In this document: positions 1 to 8,528 of the stretch, in pieces | Layout: the number at the start of each line of letters is the position of its first letter | How positions within the stretch are numbered: position 1 is the stretch's first letter | NCBI RefSeq assembly: GCF_003013405.1 | Contig: NZ_PXZL01000001.1 | Location: 186,001-250,000, forward strand | DNA: 64,000 nucleotides | DNA from: Brevibacillus formosus | Lineage (GTDB): Bacteria > Bacillota > Bacilli > Brevibacillales > Brevibacillaceae | Reading direction: 5' to 3' | The notes under the pieces: generated by a model | The model's database searches: none | Seen by the model: only the letters and a program-made list of their open reading frames with translations | Told to the model about the DNA's origin: nothing | Translations under genes and position numbers: made by a program

Positions 1-60
1 ATGTACATTGATCTTGTCAAGCTGGCACTGCTTCGAAAAGAGTATGAGTTGAATTCGTAA
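1..60 (+). CDS. 3' end of an unidentified gene (partial)
   Basis: The first frame is open from the window edge to a TAA at 58-60 and gives a short tail rich in Leu, Lys and Glu. The other two forward frames close earlier. A hairpin follows within 25 bases, which fits the end of a transcription unit. The stretch is too short to name a product, and it could be chance open frame. Confidence 0.35.
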   Translation: MYIDLVKLALLRKEYELNS

Positions 61-81
61 AAAAATCGTAGTCGACAAACG

Positions 82-122
82 GCGGGGGAATGTACGGAAT
101 TTTTCATCGTACAGACCCCCGC
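82..122. terminator. Hairpin between the upstream gene and the amine oxidase
   Basis: GCGGGGG-aa-TGTACG (82-96) pairs with CGTACA-ga-CCCCCGC (108-122), an interrupted 13-bp stem with an 11-base loop. It sits between two convergent gene ends. The T-run on either side is weak, so it is only a probable bidirectional terminator. Confidence 0.5.
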
Positions 123-1583
123 TCATTTTCTCCCTATTTCTACAGCTACGCGCACAGCAGACTCAATCGCTCCTTGAATCCAGCCGTGATATTCATTCGA
201 GATATGCTCCCCCGCAAAATAAATTCTTCCTTCAGGCGTACCAACGTGGGAAGCAAATTCCGTCTCCTGCAACGGTTTGAACAAGGCAAAGGCACCAGCA
301 GCATGAGGTTGTAGTGCCCAATTATGTGTGACCCCCGTAACGAAGGTATCGTACACCTGCTCCCCATGAATGTCAGCCAGATGCTTTACCGCTTGCATAA
401 CTTGTTCTTCCTTTGACATGCTGAGCCATGGAAGGTCGTCATCCTCCCAGGTGTAACTAACCAATACGACGCCGCCGGGCTGATCAAACCCGTGATTGGG
501 AAAGTAGGAGAGACGAATAGGAGAATCTGTTACTGTTTGTCCGCTCCTTATTCCTTGAGCTTCCCAGAAGCGCTGAGAAAACTGGACGCCTATTTTGGAT
601 GAGGAAACATAGTGAAGTTGACGAATGGCTTTCCATTTTTTATAGGAGAACAGGCCATACGGTTCGACCTGAACAAACTGCAAGACGGTAAAAGGGATGG
701 TAATAATCGCGATATCACCGGTCATCTGAAACAGTTCGTCTGTGTCGGTACGCACGCCAGAAATGGTCATTTGATTTCCCGTCTGGCCGATTCGCGTCAT
801 TTTATGCCGGAAGTAAATATTGTCCTGTAATTGTGGGAGAAATGCCTGTGGTAGCTGATCAAATCCCCCTGCTATTTCGTAAAAGCGTGTCGAAGGATCG
901 AACAGGATGAAGTCTCGTAAAATTTCGGGAAAGGCGAGCTCAGGGAATCCTTCGAAGCCAGTCATGACCTTGATCATATCGATAGCGGGGGCGGATAAGG
1001 AAGGGCCAACTGGATTGAATCGCAAGAATTGCTCCATGGAGAAACGATCGTATTTTTTGACAACGATGGGCCAATTCTTCGCTGGATCGAGATTGATGAA
1101 GTCGATGACAGGCTTAATGGCTTGCCCGGCTAATTCATTGAAAGTACGGCCTTTTTCATGGGGAGCTACAGGGAAGCGGAGGATGTCGGGATTGCGTTGG
1201 TAGATCCAACGTCTTGTTTTAATGCCGTTTACTGAGATGATGTCGTTTGGAGAGGTGTTGATAAACGGATGAAGGGGAAGAGCGAATTTCGTCACGTATG
1301 CGAGGGTAAGTTCGTGTGTGTGGGGAATACGCATTGCCCCAGCTTCCAGATACTGGCCATGGGTAAAAGGAGAGCGCAGTGTGAAAACTCTGCCGCCTAT
1401 CCGGTCTGCTGCTTCCAAAATCGTTACGCTGTGTCCCGCTGCTTTTAGCAACGAGGCAGAAACAAGACCAGCCATTCCCGCCCCGACGATGATGATATTG
1501 AGGGGAGAGTGGGTTTGTGGGAGACCATTGCGAATAATGGACAGCATGTCAGGTTGTGTGAAGGCGAAGGAGGGATTATCCAT
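123..1583 (-). CDS. Flavin monoamine oxidase family protein
   Basis: FAD-dependent amine or L-amino-acid oxidase of 486 aa; it would oxidise a primary amine to an imine, with release of ammonia and H2O2. The Rossmann dinucleotide motif VGAGMAG lies at about residues 33-39, followed by EAADRIGGRV, which holds the ribose. The C-terminal FAGEHISNEYHGWIQGAIESA is the usual FAD-closing block of the family. The start chosen is ATG 1583, preceded by GGAAAGGGG; an ATG 18 bases upstream overlaps that ribosome binding site. The extra ~30 residues before the FAD domain show no clear export signal. The substrate cannot be told from sequence. It is divergent from the glycolipid-binding-like gene. Confidence 0.85.
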   Translation of the reverse strand: MDNPSFAFTQPDMLSIIRNGLPQTHSPLNIIIVGAGMAGLVSASLLKAAGHSVTILEAADRIGGRVFTLRSPFTHGQYLEAGAMRIPHTHELTLAYVTKFALPLHPFINTSPNDIISVNGIKTRRWIYQRNPDILRFPVAPHEKGRTFNELAGQAIKPVIDFINLDPAKNWPIVVKKYDRFSMEQFLRFNPVGPSLSAPAIDMIKVMTGFEGFPELAFPEILRDFILFDPSTRFYEIAGGFDQLPQAFLPQLQDNIYFRHKMTRIGQTGNQMTISGVRTDTDELFQMTGDIAIITIPFTVLQFVQVEPYGLFSYKKWKAIRQLHYVSSSKIGVQFSQRFWEAQGIRSGQTVTDSPIRLSYFPNHGFDQPGGVVLVSYTWEDDDLPWLSMSKEEQVMQAVKHLADIHGEQVYDTFVTGVTHNWALQPHAAGAFALFKPLQETEFASHVGTPEGRIYFAGEHISNEYHGWIQGAIESAVRVAVEIGRK

Positions 1584-1720
1584 TGATTTTCCCCTTTCCA
1601 TTCTTTTCCGGTACTATGATCCTATTCCATGGAGTACTTAGGTATGCGTTGGGGAAGCCGATCATACAGGACTCTACCATTTTCATCCAAGAAGTGATAG
1701 GATGGAGAAAAGGGGAACAA

Positions 1721-2302
1721 ATGATCGGGGGGATTCGCATGTTACCAACGAATGTTATCTGGAAACCAACGACAGGTGTCGGATATGAGCACTTGAGAAT
1801 ACGGGAGGGCTCGAATAGAATCCACGTAAATAGCATGGTGATCGGGAGGCTGGATGACGCAACCCTAACCAGAATTCAATATGAAATGGTCCTGGATTCA
1901 AATTGGGTCACGCGAGAGGTTTCACTGGCAATTATGGGCGAAGAGGGAGCTTTGCATCTTTCATCGGATGGCAAGGGAAATTGGACAAACGAGGTGGGTG
2001 AGCCCATTCCTGAGCTCGTTGGCTGTATCGATATTGATATTTCTTGTACACCTTTTACAAATACACTGCCAATCCGCCGTTTGTCGTATTCTCCATGGGA
2101 ACCGCAGCCTATCCAAGTAGTCTATTTCTCAGCCCATGAGCTGACGTACAGACAAGTGCAACAGCAATATACGCTGCTAGAAAGCAAAGAGGACTCTTCC
2201 GTCTATCGATACCAAGCAGGAACATTCGTGGAGAACATCACCGTCGATACAAATGGGTTGGTTCTGAACTATCCAGACCTGTTTATACGTGAGCAGGTGT
2301 AG
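1721..2302 (+). CDS. Putative glycolipid-binding protein (DUF1089-type)
   Basis: A soluble protein of about 193 aa with no signal peptide or membrane segment. The opening VIWKPTTGVGYEHLRI, the central VGCIDIDISCTPFTNTLPIRR and the following VVYF block recall the putative glycolipid-binding family (PF06475), whose members are about 180-190 aa; that assignment is from memory of the motif pattern. The frame is open further upstream, but the length and an AAAGGGG site favour ATG 1721; ATG 1739, with GGGGGGAT in front, is an alternative. Function in bacteria is not established. The following membrane-protein gene starts about 23 bases after the stop and may be co-transcribed. Confidence 0.6.
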   Translation: MIGGIRMLPTNVIWKPTTGVGYEHLRIREGSNRIHVNSMVIGRLDDATLTRIQYEMVLDSNWVTREVSLAIMGEEGALHLSSDGKGNWTNEVGEPIPELVGCIDIDISCTPFTNTLPIRRLSYSPWEPQPIQVVYFSAHELTYRQVQQQYTLLESKEDSSVYRYQAGTFVENITVDTNGLVLNYPDLFIREQV

Positions 2303-2325
2303 GAAGCAAGGAGTGATTGTTCCAC

Positions 2326-2712
2326 ATGGCTGAGAGGTTTATCGCGGGTATACTGGCCAGTTTTTTATTTGCGTTTGGGGCTGCGCTTCTGTATTTCCAG
2401 GATCGGTCCTCGGTTCTTTTCGTTGCGATGTTTACGTTCCCGACGGTATTTCTGTTAGGGATTCCGCAATCTATCGTCATTGATTGGGTCATGAAGCGAT
2501 TACCATGGAACAAGGGAAGTCTCCTTTTCCTACTGGAAGCAATGCTGTACATCGTGGCTGGAATCATCGCAACCATGATGCTTTTCTTAATCGTTATGCA
2601 TACCTTTACACTGCTTCTCAAGTTTTACGTGCTGGGCGTAGCGGCATCTTTGCTTTATTTTGTTAGCTTGCGTTTCTTAAGACGGAAAAAGAAAGCCCTG
2701 CATGTAGCGTAA
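2326..2712 (+). CDS. Small hypothetical membrane protein (four TM)
   Basis: A 128-aa protein made mostly of four hydrophobic segments (roughly residues 5-25, 28-50, 62-87 and 90-115) ending in a basic tail RFLRRKKKALHVA, so the C-terminus is probably cytoplasmic. ATG 2326 is used because AAGGAG lies 12 bases upstream; a TTG at 2317 is too close to that site. I recognise no family. It lies in a same-strand run with the glycolipid-binding-like and macro-domain genes (gaps of 23 and 18 bases). Confidence 0.65.
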   Translation: MAERFIAGILASFLFAFGAALLYFQDRSSVLFVAMFTFPTVFLLGIPQSIVIDWVMKRLPWNKGSLLFLLEAMLYIVAGIIATMMLFLIVMHTFTLLLKFYVLGVAASLLYFVSLRFLRRKKKALHVA

Positions 2713-2730
2713 GGAAAAGGAGTGAGTGCT

Positions 2731-3201
2731 ATGAATGAATCGGTACAAGTCGTGTCAGGCAATATATTGGAAGCCACGGAAAATATCATCGTGCAGCAGG
2801 TGAACTGCATGGGGGTGATGGGAGCAGGTCTTGCCAAGCAAATAAGAGCCAAATATCCAAGTGTTTATACGGAGTACAAGCGGCTTTGCGAGCAGTATGC
2901 GGATGCACGTGGCGAGCTCCTTGGACAAGTGCTGCTATGCCAGGTCGGAGAAGGGAGGTACATTGCCAACCTTTTCGCACAGCTTGGTTATGGAAAAAAA
3001 GGAGTCTACACGAAATATGACATGCTGCAAAAAGGGTTGGAAGAAGTTCTCTCCCTAGCGAAAAAAGAAAATCTGACCATCGCCATTCCATACGGGATCG
3101 GCTGCGGATTAGCAGGCGGGGATTGGGATGTGGTGAGTAAGCAGCTTGACGATATTTTTGTGGGCTTTAGTGTGAAGGTGTACAAATGGGAAGCGGCTTG
3201 A
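2731..3201 (+). CDS. Macro domain-containing protein
   Basis: A stand-alone macro domain of 156 aa. The ADP-ribose-binding signatures are visible: GNILEATENIIVQQVNCMGVMGAGLAKQI is the adenine and distal-ribose loop (cited here by its positions 10-38), and IPYGIGCGLAGGDW near residue 115 is the phosphate-binding loop. The arrangement resembles the ADP-ribose-1''-phosphate phosphatase subgroup rather than MacroD. These enzymes remove or recognise ADP-ribose on proteins, tRNA-splicing by-products or nucleic acids. ATG 2731 is preferred, with AAAAGGAG eight bases upstream; GTG 2722 overlaps that site. The substrate is unknown. Confidence 0.8.
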   Translation: MNESVQVVSGNILEATENIIVQQVNCMGVMGAGLAKQIRAKYPSVYTEYKRLCEQYADARGELLGQVLLCQVGEGRYIANLFAQLGYGKKGVYTKYDMLQKGLEEVLSLAKKENLTIAIPYGIGCGLAGGDWDVVSKQLDDIFVGFSVKVYKWEAA

Positions 3202-3267
3202 CGGTAGAGGATCACATGCGTTAAAGTGAATAGTAACCATATCTAGGGAGAGATGTTGATGTCGGCG

Positions 3268-3387
3268 GTCGTTCTTAACTAAAGCAATTCCATACAAAAG
3301 GTCTTGATTTATCATTCGAAATTTTGCCATGTAGCAAAGTTTATTTGTGTTGAGTGATAATCGGCCTTGGAATTAGTTAAGAACAAC
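3268..3387. repeat. 120-bp imperfect palindrome with 13-bp terminal inverted repeats
   Basis: The left end GTCGTTCTTAACT (3268-3280) matches the reverse complement of the right end AGTTAAGAACAAC (3375-3387) at 12 of 13 positions. Inside, AATTCCA (3286-3292) pairs with TGGAATT (3368-3374). Further pairing with G-U allowances runs towards a loop near 3320-3340. It has the size and symmetry of a MITE or an RNA hairpin element; no clear target duplication is visible. Confidence 0.55.
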
Positions 3388-3436
3388 GGATATCATACAA
3401 TGCCTTAGGTGAAAACCCTATCATTGCGCCCAAAAT

Positions 3437-3462
3437 CCGTGCTGTGTTCAGCGCGGTTTTTT
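3437..3462 (+). terminator. Rho-independent terminator
   Basis: CCGTGCTG (3437-3444) pairs with CAGCGCGG (3449-3456), with one G-U pair and a four-base loop, followed by TTTTTT. No gene ends immediately before it, so it would end either readthrough from the macro-domain gene or a short RNA that starts in the gap. Confidence 0.7.
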
Positions 3463-3491
3463 ATTTGGTTGCGTTTTGTTTGGGTATCCCA

Positions 3492-3539
3492 AAAAAGGGC
3501 GGAGAATGACATTTGTTCATTCTTCGCCCTTTTTATTTT
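3492..3539 (+). terminator. Strong hairpin with T-run directly before the MutS2-like gene
   Basis: An 18-bp stem (3492-3509 with 3517-3534, one G-U pair) is followed by ATTTTT. It ends about ten bases before the AAAAAAGGAG site of the next gene. It is either a second insulating terminator or an attenuator for that gene. Confidence 0.65.
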
Positions 3540-3562
3540 TCATAAAAAAGGAGAAATCAGTC

Positions 3563-5584
3563 ATGAATGAAAAAGCATTACAGCGTCTCGAATACGACAA
3601 AATCAAAGAAAAGGTAATGGAATACGCCTTATCGTACGCAGGGAAAAAGCATGTAGAACAAATGATGCCGATGGACTCTGTCAAAGTAGTGCGTAGTAAG
3701 TTGGACGAAACAGCAGAAGCCAAGAATATCCTGCAAAATGGAGCCAGTGTACCGATTCCCGCGCTGGAAGGGATGGAGAAGATTCTTTCTCTTCTGGGGA
3801 CAGGATATGTATTTGGCGTACATGATTTTACGAATCTGTACTTGTTCCTAACGAGTTGCTCACAGCTCATGAAGTACATGGCGACAAAAGAACAATGGGC
3901 GCCACGCGTAAGCACGTATGCAGCATCGATGTACGACGTCCAAAAATTGAAAAATGAAATCGAACAATGCATCCGTCATGGGCAAGTTGTCGATTCCGCC
4001 AGCAAAGACTTGTTGAAGGTGCGCAAACGCATTGTCGTATTTGAAGAGCGGCTGAAAAGACAACTGGATTCGATCATGAACAAATATCGTTCGATCATGC
4101 AAGAAAATGTCATTAGCACACGCAATGGACGCTATGTTATCCCCATCAAAAAGGAACATCGCAAGCAAGTGGCTGGCAGTGTCTTAGATGAGTCGGCGAG
4201 CGGTCAAACCGTCTATATGGAACCGACGGAGATCAGCACCGTACAGTTTGAGCTCACAGCACTCAAGGCAGAGGAAGAACGCGAAGTAACAAAAGTACTG
4301 ATGCAATTGTCCGCATTCGCTGAAGAATACACCCATGAACTCACCGTGAATGTCGAGACCGTTGGAATGTATGACTTCCTTTTCGCAAAAGCGAAGTACG
4401 CATTGGCAATCGGAGGCGCGAATGTAGAACTAAATGACAAAGGGATCATCGATGTCAAGGAAGCACGGCATCCGTTGCTCGGACCGAAAATGGTGCCGCT
4501 GCATTTGAAAATTGGTCGAGAGTACAAATCGCTTATTATTACAGGACCCAATACAGGCGGGAAAACATTGACGTTAAAAACCATTGGGTTGTTAACCATG
4601 ATGGTGCAGTCAGGTTTGCTCGTACCTGTACAGGAAGGCAGTCGTTTCTCCATTTTCCGCAACATCGCCGTAGATATTGGGGATGGGCAGAGCATCGAGC
4701 AAGCGTTAAGCACGTTTTCGGCGCATATTCATAATGTCCTAGAAATCTTGAAGATTACCGACGCCTCGACCCTCGTTCTAATAGATGAGATGGCTACGGG
4801 TACAGATCCAGGAGAAGGGGTCGCCTTGTCGATTGCTATTTTGGAGGAGCTGCATCGAAGAGGTGCGACGGTGATTGTGAATACACATTTTAACGAAATC
4901 AAAAACTTTGCCTCCGCAACTGCCGGGTTCCAAAACGCACGAATGGAATTTGATGAGGAGACCTTGCAGCCACTGTATCGCTTGCGAATCGGAGAAGCAG
5001 GCCAGAGCTACGCATTCCTGATCGCACTGAAGCTGGGTATCCCGTCTGAGATGATTCAGCGTTCTCGGGAAATTACTCGGAATGGCTTTACGACTACCGC
5101 TACAACTACCACCTTGGAAAGGCTGGATCAATACCATGATGTCGAGCAGGAAGAGGATGAGGCTTCAAGTTATGTGGAGACACGAGTAATAGAAAAGCCA
5201 GAAGAAGTGGAAGTAAAAGTGGAAGAGGAACTACGAGAGCAGCTTCCACAGGAGATTTCAGAGAAAGCCGTAGGCACACCATCCAAGCCTGAGCGCGACA
5301 AACCATTTGCTGTTGGTGATAGTGTGTTCATCTCCTATCTGGGGAGAACCGGCATCGTGTTTGCTGCGGAGGACTCCAAAGGTATCGTTGGCGTCATGAT
5401 TCAAAATCAGAAATATAAAATCAACAAAAAGCGCCTTGTCTTGCATATTGAGGGCAAAGAACTGTATCCGGCCGACTATGACATGGACATCGTATTCGAG
5501 ACGAAAGAGAACCGGAAGAAGCGTAAAATGATGAGTCGCAAGCATGTCGAAGGATTATCGATCGAAACGAAGCGGGAGGAGTGA
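3563..5584 (+). CDS. MutS2-like DNA-binding ATPase lacking the Smr domain
   Basis: MutS-family ATPase of 673 aa. After an N-terminal helical core come the MutS2 clamp segment, Walker A TGPNTGGKT at about residues 327-335, and Walker B LIDEMATGTDPGEG near 405-418. A KOW-like module near the C-terminus (about 580-640) begins with VGDSVFISYLGRTGIV. Canonical MutS2 is about 780 aa and ends in an Smr endonuclease domain; this protein stops before any Smr motif. A true MutS2 may exist elsewhere. Start ATG 3563 has AAAAAAGGAG nine bases upstream; the longer frame runs through a terminator hairpin. Family role is suppression of recombination or ribosome rescue, but the missing nuclease makes the role here uncertain. 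Confidence 0.8.
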   Translation: MNEKALQRLEYDKIKEKVMEYALSYAGKKHVEQMMPMDSVKVVRSKLDETAEAKNILQNGASVPIPALEGMEKILSLLGTGYVFGVHDFTNLYLFLTSCSQLMKYMATKEQWAPRVSTYAASMYDVQKLKNEIEQCIRHGQVVDSASKDLLKVRKRIVVFEERLKRQLDSIMNKYRSIMQENVISTRNGRYVIPIKKEHRKQVAGSVLDESASGQTVYMEPTEISTVQFELTALKAEEEREVTKVLMQLSAFAEEYTHELTVNVETVGMYDFLFAKAKYALAIGGANVELNDKGIIDVKEARHPLLGPKMVPLHLKIGREYKSLIITGPNTGGKTLTLKTIGLLTMMVQSGLLVPVQEGSRFSIFRNIAVDIGDGQSIEQALSTFSAHIHNVLEILKITDASTLVLIDEMATGTDPGEGVALSIAILEELHRRGATVIVNTHFNEIKNFASATAGFQNARMEFDEETLQPLYRLRIGEAGQSYAFLIALKLGIPSEMIQRSREITRNGFTTTATTTTLERLDQYHDVEQEEDEASSYVETRVIEKPEEVEVKVEEELREQLPQEISEKAVGTPSKPERDKPFAVGDSVFISYLGRTGIVFAAEDSKGIVGVMIQNQKYKINKKRLVLHIEGKELYPADYDMDIVFETKENRKKRKMMSRKHVEGLSIETKREE

Positions 5585-5594
5585 CGAGTATGGC

Positions 5595-5636
5595 AAAAAG
5601 CCGATTTTCTCTAAGAGAGAATCGGCTTTTTGATGT
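5595..5636. terminator. Bidirectional terminator
   Basis: AAAAAGCCGATTTTCTCT (5595-5612) pairs with 5614-5631, with one mismatch. A- and T-runs lie on both sides. It lies between the convergent ends of the MutS2-like and MFS genes and can serve both. Confidence 0.8.
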
Positions 5637-5649
5637 TGATGTGAATAGG

Positions 5650-6840
5650 CTATTTGTTTGTATGGCAAGCCGCCATTTGTTTACTAACAAGCACCATCAT
5701 GATCGCCAATAGAAAGAAGTAGATCGGCATGGTGGTAAGCGAGCCGTTATGAACATAGCTCATGCCACTCGTGATGAGACTGACGATGAGGTAGTAAATC
5801 AAACCAAAAATAGCCCCAGCAGTTCCGAGGACATCGCTGTAGTGGACGAGAGCTAAACTCAGGCAGTTTGGAATCGCGATCCCGATCCCCAGCAAAAGGA
5901 TAAAGATAGAGATTACCATGATCGCTATCGAGACAACGGACGGACTCGCGCCATACAAAGTGAAGCTTGTGAGGCATACTGCCCCTAACGTCGTTACCAG
6001 CGAGCCGATTAGAATTATGTTCTCAGCGGGGTATTTGGTTAGCAGTTTTTTCGAGAGCATTGCCCCGATCACAGAAGCCAAAGCTACGAAAATACCCAAG
6101 AACCCAAACACACCAGGTGTCATGCCGAAAAACGCAATGAAAATAAATGGCGCTTCGGCATAATAACTGAACAACATGCCATTTGTCGCCCCAATTAAGA
6201 AACCAAAAGCCCAAATTCTTTTGTCCGTAAAAAGTCGTTTGGCTACAGCTAGCGTGTTTATCTTTGAAGCTGTAGGTGTTTTGGTCTCAGGTAACGATAC
6301 AAACGCGTAAGCAAAAATCGCTACGCTCATCGCAATTAGTGTGAAGAAAACAGCCTGATAGCCGAACGATTGATCCACCCAACCACCGATTAAGGGGCCA
6401 ATTGCTGGTGTAAAAGCCAGAGCAGCTGAAATCTGAGCAAAAACAGCATGACGCCTGGTGGCATCGGTACTCTCGCGTAAGATGGTTTGGGTTACCACCG
6501 ATCCTGCACTCGCACCGAAAGCTTGAATGAACCGGCTCCATAACAACCAGTCAGCCGAATCGGAGAGGTAGCAACCCAAGCTGCCCAGGCCGTAAACGAA
6601 AATTCCCCAGAGCATGGCAGGGCGTCGACCGATAGCGTCAGAGAGTCTTCCCCAACAAAATACGCCAAAGGCAAAACCGAGGAAGTAAATACTGAGTGTC
6701 AGTTGGATCGTATTGTTACTGGCATGGAGGCTATTGGCGATATCAGGTAACGAAGGTGTGTAGATCGTTTCACTAATTTGCGGAAAACCCACCAGGATGA
6801 TCAACAGTAGCAAAGATGGTGTTGAGATTTTTCTATTCAC
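5650..6840 (-). CDS. Multidrug efflux MFS transporter, Bcr/CflA family
   Basis: A 396-aa, twelve-helix proton-driven exporter. The N-terminal TIYTPSLPDIA and the cytoplasmic-loop motif GRLSDAIGRRP (about residues 64-74), followed by QAFGASAGSVV in helix 4, are typical of the Bcr/CflA drug-efflux branch of the DHA1 family. The start is GTG 6840 behind AGGGGGAA. The gene stands alone between a terminator and a ~190-base upstream gap towards the Fe-S carrier gene. The substrate cannot be predicted; family members export bicyclomycin, sulfonamides or small peptides. Confidence 0.85.
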   Translation of the reverse strand: MNRKISTPSLLLLIILVGFPQISETIYTPSLPDIANSLHASNNTIQLTLSIYFLGFAFGVFCWGRLSDAIGRRPAMLWGIFVYGLGSLGCYLSDSADWLLWSRFIQAFGASAGSVVTQTILRESTDATRRHAVFAQISAALAFTPAIGPLIGGWVDQSFGYQAVFFTLIAMSVAIFAYAFVSLPETKTPTASKINTLAVAKRLFTDKRIWAFGFLIGATNGMLFSYYAEAPFIFIAFFGMTPGVFGFLGIFVALASVIGAMLSKKLLTKYPAENIILIGSLVTTLGAVCLTSFTLYGASPSVVSIAIMVISIFILLLGIGIAIPNCLSLALVHYSDVLGTAGAIFGLIYYLIVSLITSGMSYVHNGSLTTMPIYFFLLAIMMVLVSKQMAACHTNK

Positions 6841-7027
6841 TTATTCATTCCCCCTACATTCCGAAAATCTCAAACAATGCAGGCGGGAGATTACGGGATT
6901 GGGGGTTTACATTTGATTAGCCTAGAAAATGAAAGCATATTGTCACCTTACATAAGTAATAGGGGGAAATTTTTCAATAGAATAGCACTCCTAAGTAATC
7001 GGTGACAAGTCATTTTCGTCTGATGAT

Positions 7028-7381
7028 TTACTTACACTTTTCTCTTTTCCCTCGATGTAAAGCTGTACGGAAGCTGCTTCCACAGCCGCAGGTTGCGATT
7101 GCATTCGGGTTTTGGATCGTAAATCCGCCCATCATTCCACTCTCTTTGTAATCGATTTCGACGCCATCGACATACGGATAGCTTTCTGGATTGACGACCA
7201 GCTTCACACCATCCATATCGATGGTGGTGTCGCCTTCTTGATAAGTATCATCAAAACCGAGTCCATAGGTCATTCCGGAGCACCCTCCGTCCTTCACGCC
7301 AAAACGAATGAAGAAAGAAGAGCTTTCTTGTTCGAGCATATGTTGAATGCGAGTGACGGCAGCTTCGCTGATTTGAATCAT
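7028..7381 (-). CDS. HesB/IscA-type iron-sulfur cluster carrier
   Basis: A 117-aa A-type carrier that would hold and pass on an Fe-S cluster. The three conserved cysteines are present: GGCSG (Cys34) and TCGCG (Cys98 and Cys100). Spacing and length match IscA/ErpA/SufA proteins. It ends in a short basic tail. It lies 23 bases downstream of murB on the same strand. A cysteine-rich winged-helix regulator that may bind an Fe-S cluster is encoded divergently upstream of murB. Confidence 0.88.
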   Translation of the reverse strand: MIQISEAAVTRIQHMLEQESSSFFIRFGVKDGGCSGMTYGLGFDDTYQEGDTTIDMDGVKLVVNPESYPYVDGVEIDYKESGMMGGFTIQNPNAIATCGCGSSFRTALHRGKREKCK

Positions 7382-7404
7382 CGTGAGACCTCCCTTTTTT
7401 ATGC

Positions 7405-8307
7405 TTACTGTTCACCTACGATCACAACCTCAGGTACAAGGTGAATACCTGATTGGCTGTGAACTTTTTCCTGAATCTGCCTCATGAGTGTCCATACATC
7501 AAGTGCGGTGGCATTTCCGGTATTCATAATAAAATTGGCATGTTTGCTCGATACTTCCGCGCCACCGTACCGCATGCCCTTTAGGCCAGCATCTTCAATG
7601 AGCTTTGCAGCAAAATAGCCTGGAGGATTTCTGAATACACTGCCTGCACAGTCAAACGGCAGAGGCTGTGTTTTTAACCGTTTTTCTTTATATTGGTTCC
7701 ACTGGAGCTTAATGCTTTCGCTGTCGCGTAGAGTCAACTCAAAAATCGCTTCCGTGATAATGACATGAGTCTCTTGCAAGGAAGAGTGGCGATAAGAAAA
7801 ATCCATGTCTACAGCATGCAAGGAGCGAATGGCTCCCGTTTGTGTGATCACTTCAGCTGAATGGAAAATGTTCGATATCTCTGATCCGTTGGCGCCTGCA
7901 TTCATATACACAGCGCCGCCGATAGACCCGGGTATTCCACCTGCGAATTCCAAGCCACTGAGTCTGTGCTTGTTTGCCAACGCTGCAAGTTTAATCAAGG
8001 AGTAGCCGGCCCCTGCGTAAATATGATTGCCCACGATTCGGGCATAGTCCAAAGCCTTGTTTACTAAAATGACCGCCCCGCGATACCCTTTGTCACTGAC
8101 TAAAAGGTTGGAGCCCTTTCCCATCACCATCCATGGGACATGATGTTCATTCAGTATTTGCAGAACCATCATCAGTTGGGATTTACTGCTCGGTGTAATC
8201 AGTAAATCCGCAGGTCCGCCAATTTTCCAGGTTGTATGTGCCGCCAAAGGCTCCTGATAAGCAGCTTCGACCTGCCGTTCACGGAGAAGGGAGAATACAG
8301 GTTTCAT
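7405..8307 (-). CDS. murB: UDP-N-acetylenolpyruvoylglucosamine reductase
   Basis: MurB performs the second step of UDP-MurNAc synthesis, an NADPH/FAD-dependent reduction in the cytoplasm. The 300-aa product has the FAD-binding-4 start (HTTWKIGGPADLLITP), the loop GSNLLVSDKGYRGAVI, AGIPGSIGGAVYMNAGA, YRHSSLQ, the catalytic-serine block CAGSVFRNP and the closing VPEVVIVG glutamate. It has the short type II architecture. ATG 8307 is preferred over GTG 8316, which lies too close to AAGGAT. Isolated murB genes outside the dcw cluster are common in Bacillota, and a second copy may exist in dcw. Confidence 0.93.
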   Translation of the reverse strand: MKPVFSLLRERQVEAAYQEPLAAHTTWKIGGPADLLITPSSKSQLMMVLQILNEHHVPWMVMGKGSNLLVSDKGYRGAVILVNKALDYARIVGNHIYAGAGYSLIKLAALANKHRLSGLEFAGGIPGSIGGAVYMNAGANGSEISNIFHSAEVITQTGAIRSLHAVDMDFSYRHSSLQETHVIITEAIFELTLRDSESIKLQWNQYKEKRLKTQPLPFDCAGSVFRNPPGYFAAKLIEDAGLKGMRYGGAEVSSKHANFIMNTGNATALDVWTLMRQIQEKVHSQSGIHLVPEVVIVGEQ

Positions 8308-8528
8308 TCGTTTCACCTATCCTTCTTGGAAAATAGCACCTTTGCACTACAATCACAGTATAGGCACAAATTTATATATATTCAACTAAGATGTTTAATA
8401 AGTTGCAGTTGCGAGGGCTTCGCGATGAATAAAGAGGGTCACTTTATAAACATGTTTGTTGAATTAGTTATATAAAGGACATATACTGTGAGCGTATCGT
8501 TCTTTTCCAATAAAGGGGCGAAGAGAAA

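Larger units (their letters stand above)
3202..3562 (+). other. Intergenic region: long palindrome and two terminator hairpins
   Basis: This 361-base gap holds no convincing gene. It contains a ~120-bp imperfect palindrome (3268-3387) and then two hairpins with T-runs (3437-3462 and 3492-3539), the second ending just before the ribosome binding site of the MutS2-like gene. The layout could be an untranslated small RNA, a short mobile-element remnant, or an attenuated leader. Confidence 0.5.

Noticed and set aside
1583..1720. N-terminal extension of the glycolipid-binding-like gene
   Set aside because: It overlaps the amine oxidase start and lacks a ribosome binding site; family length fits the later start.
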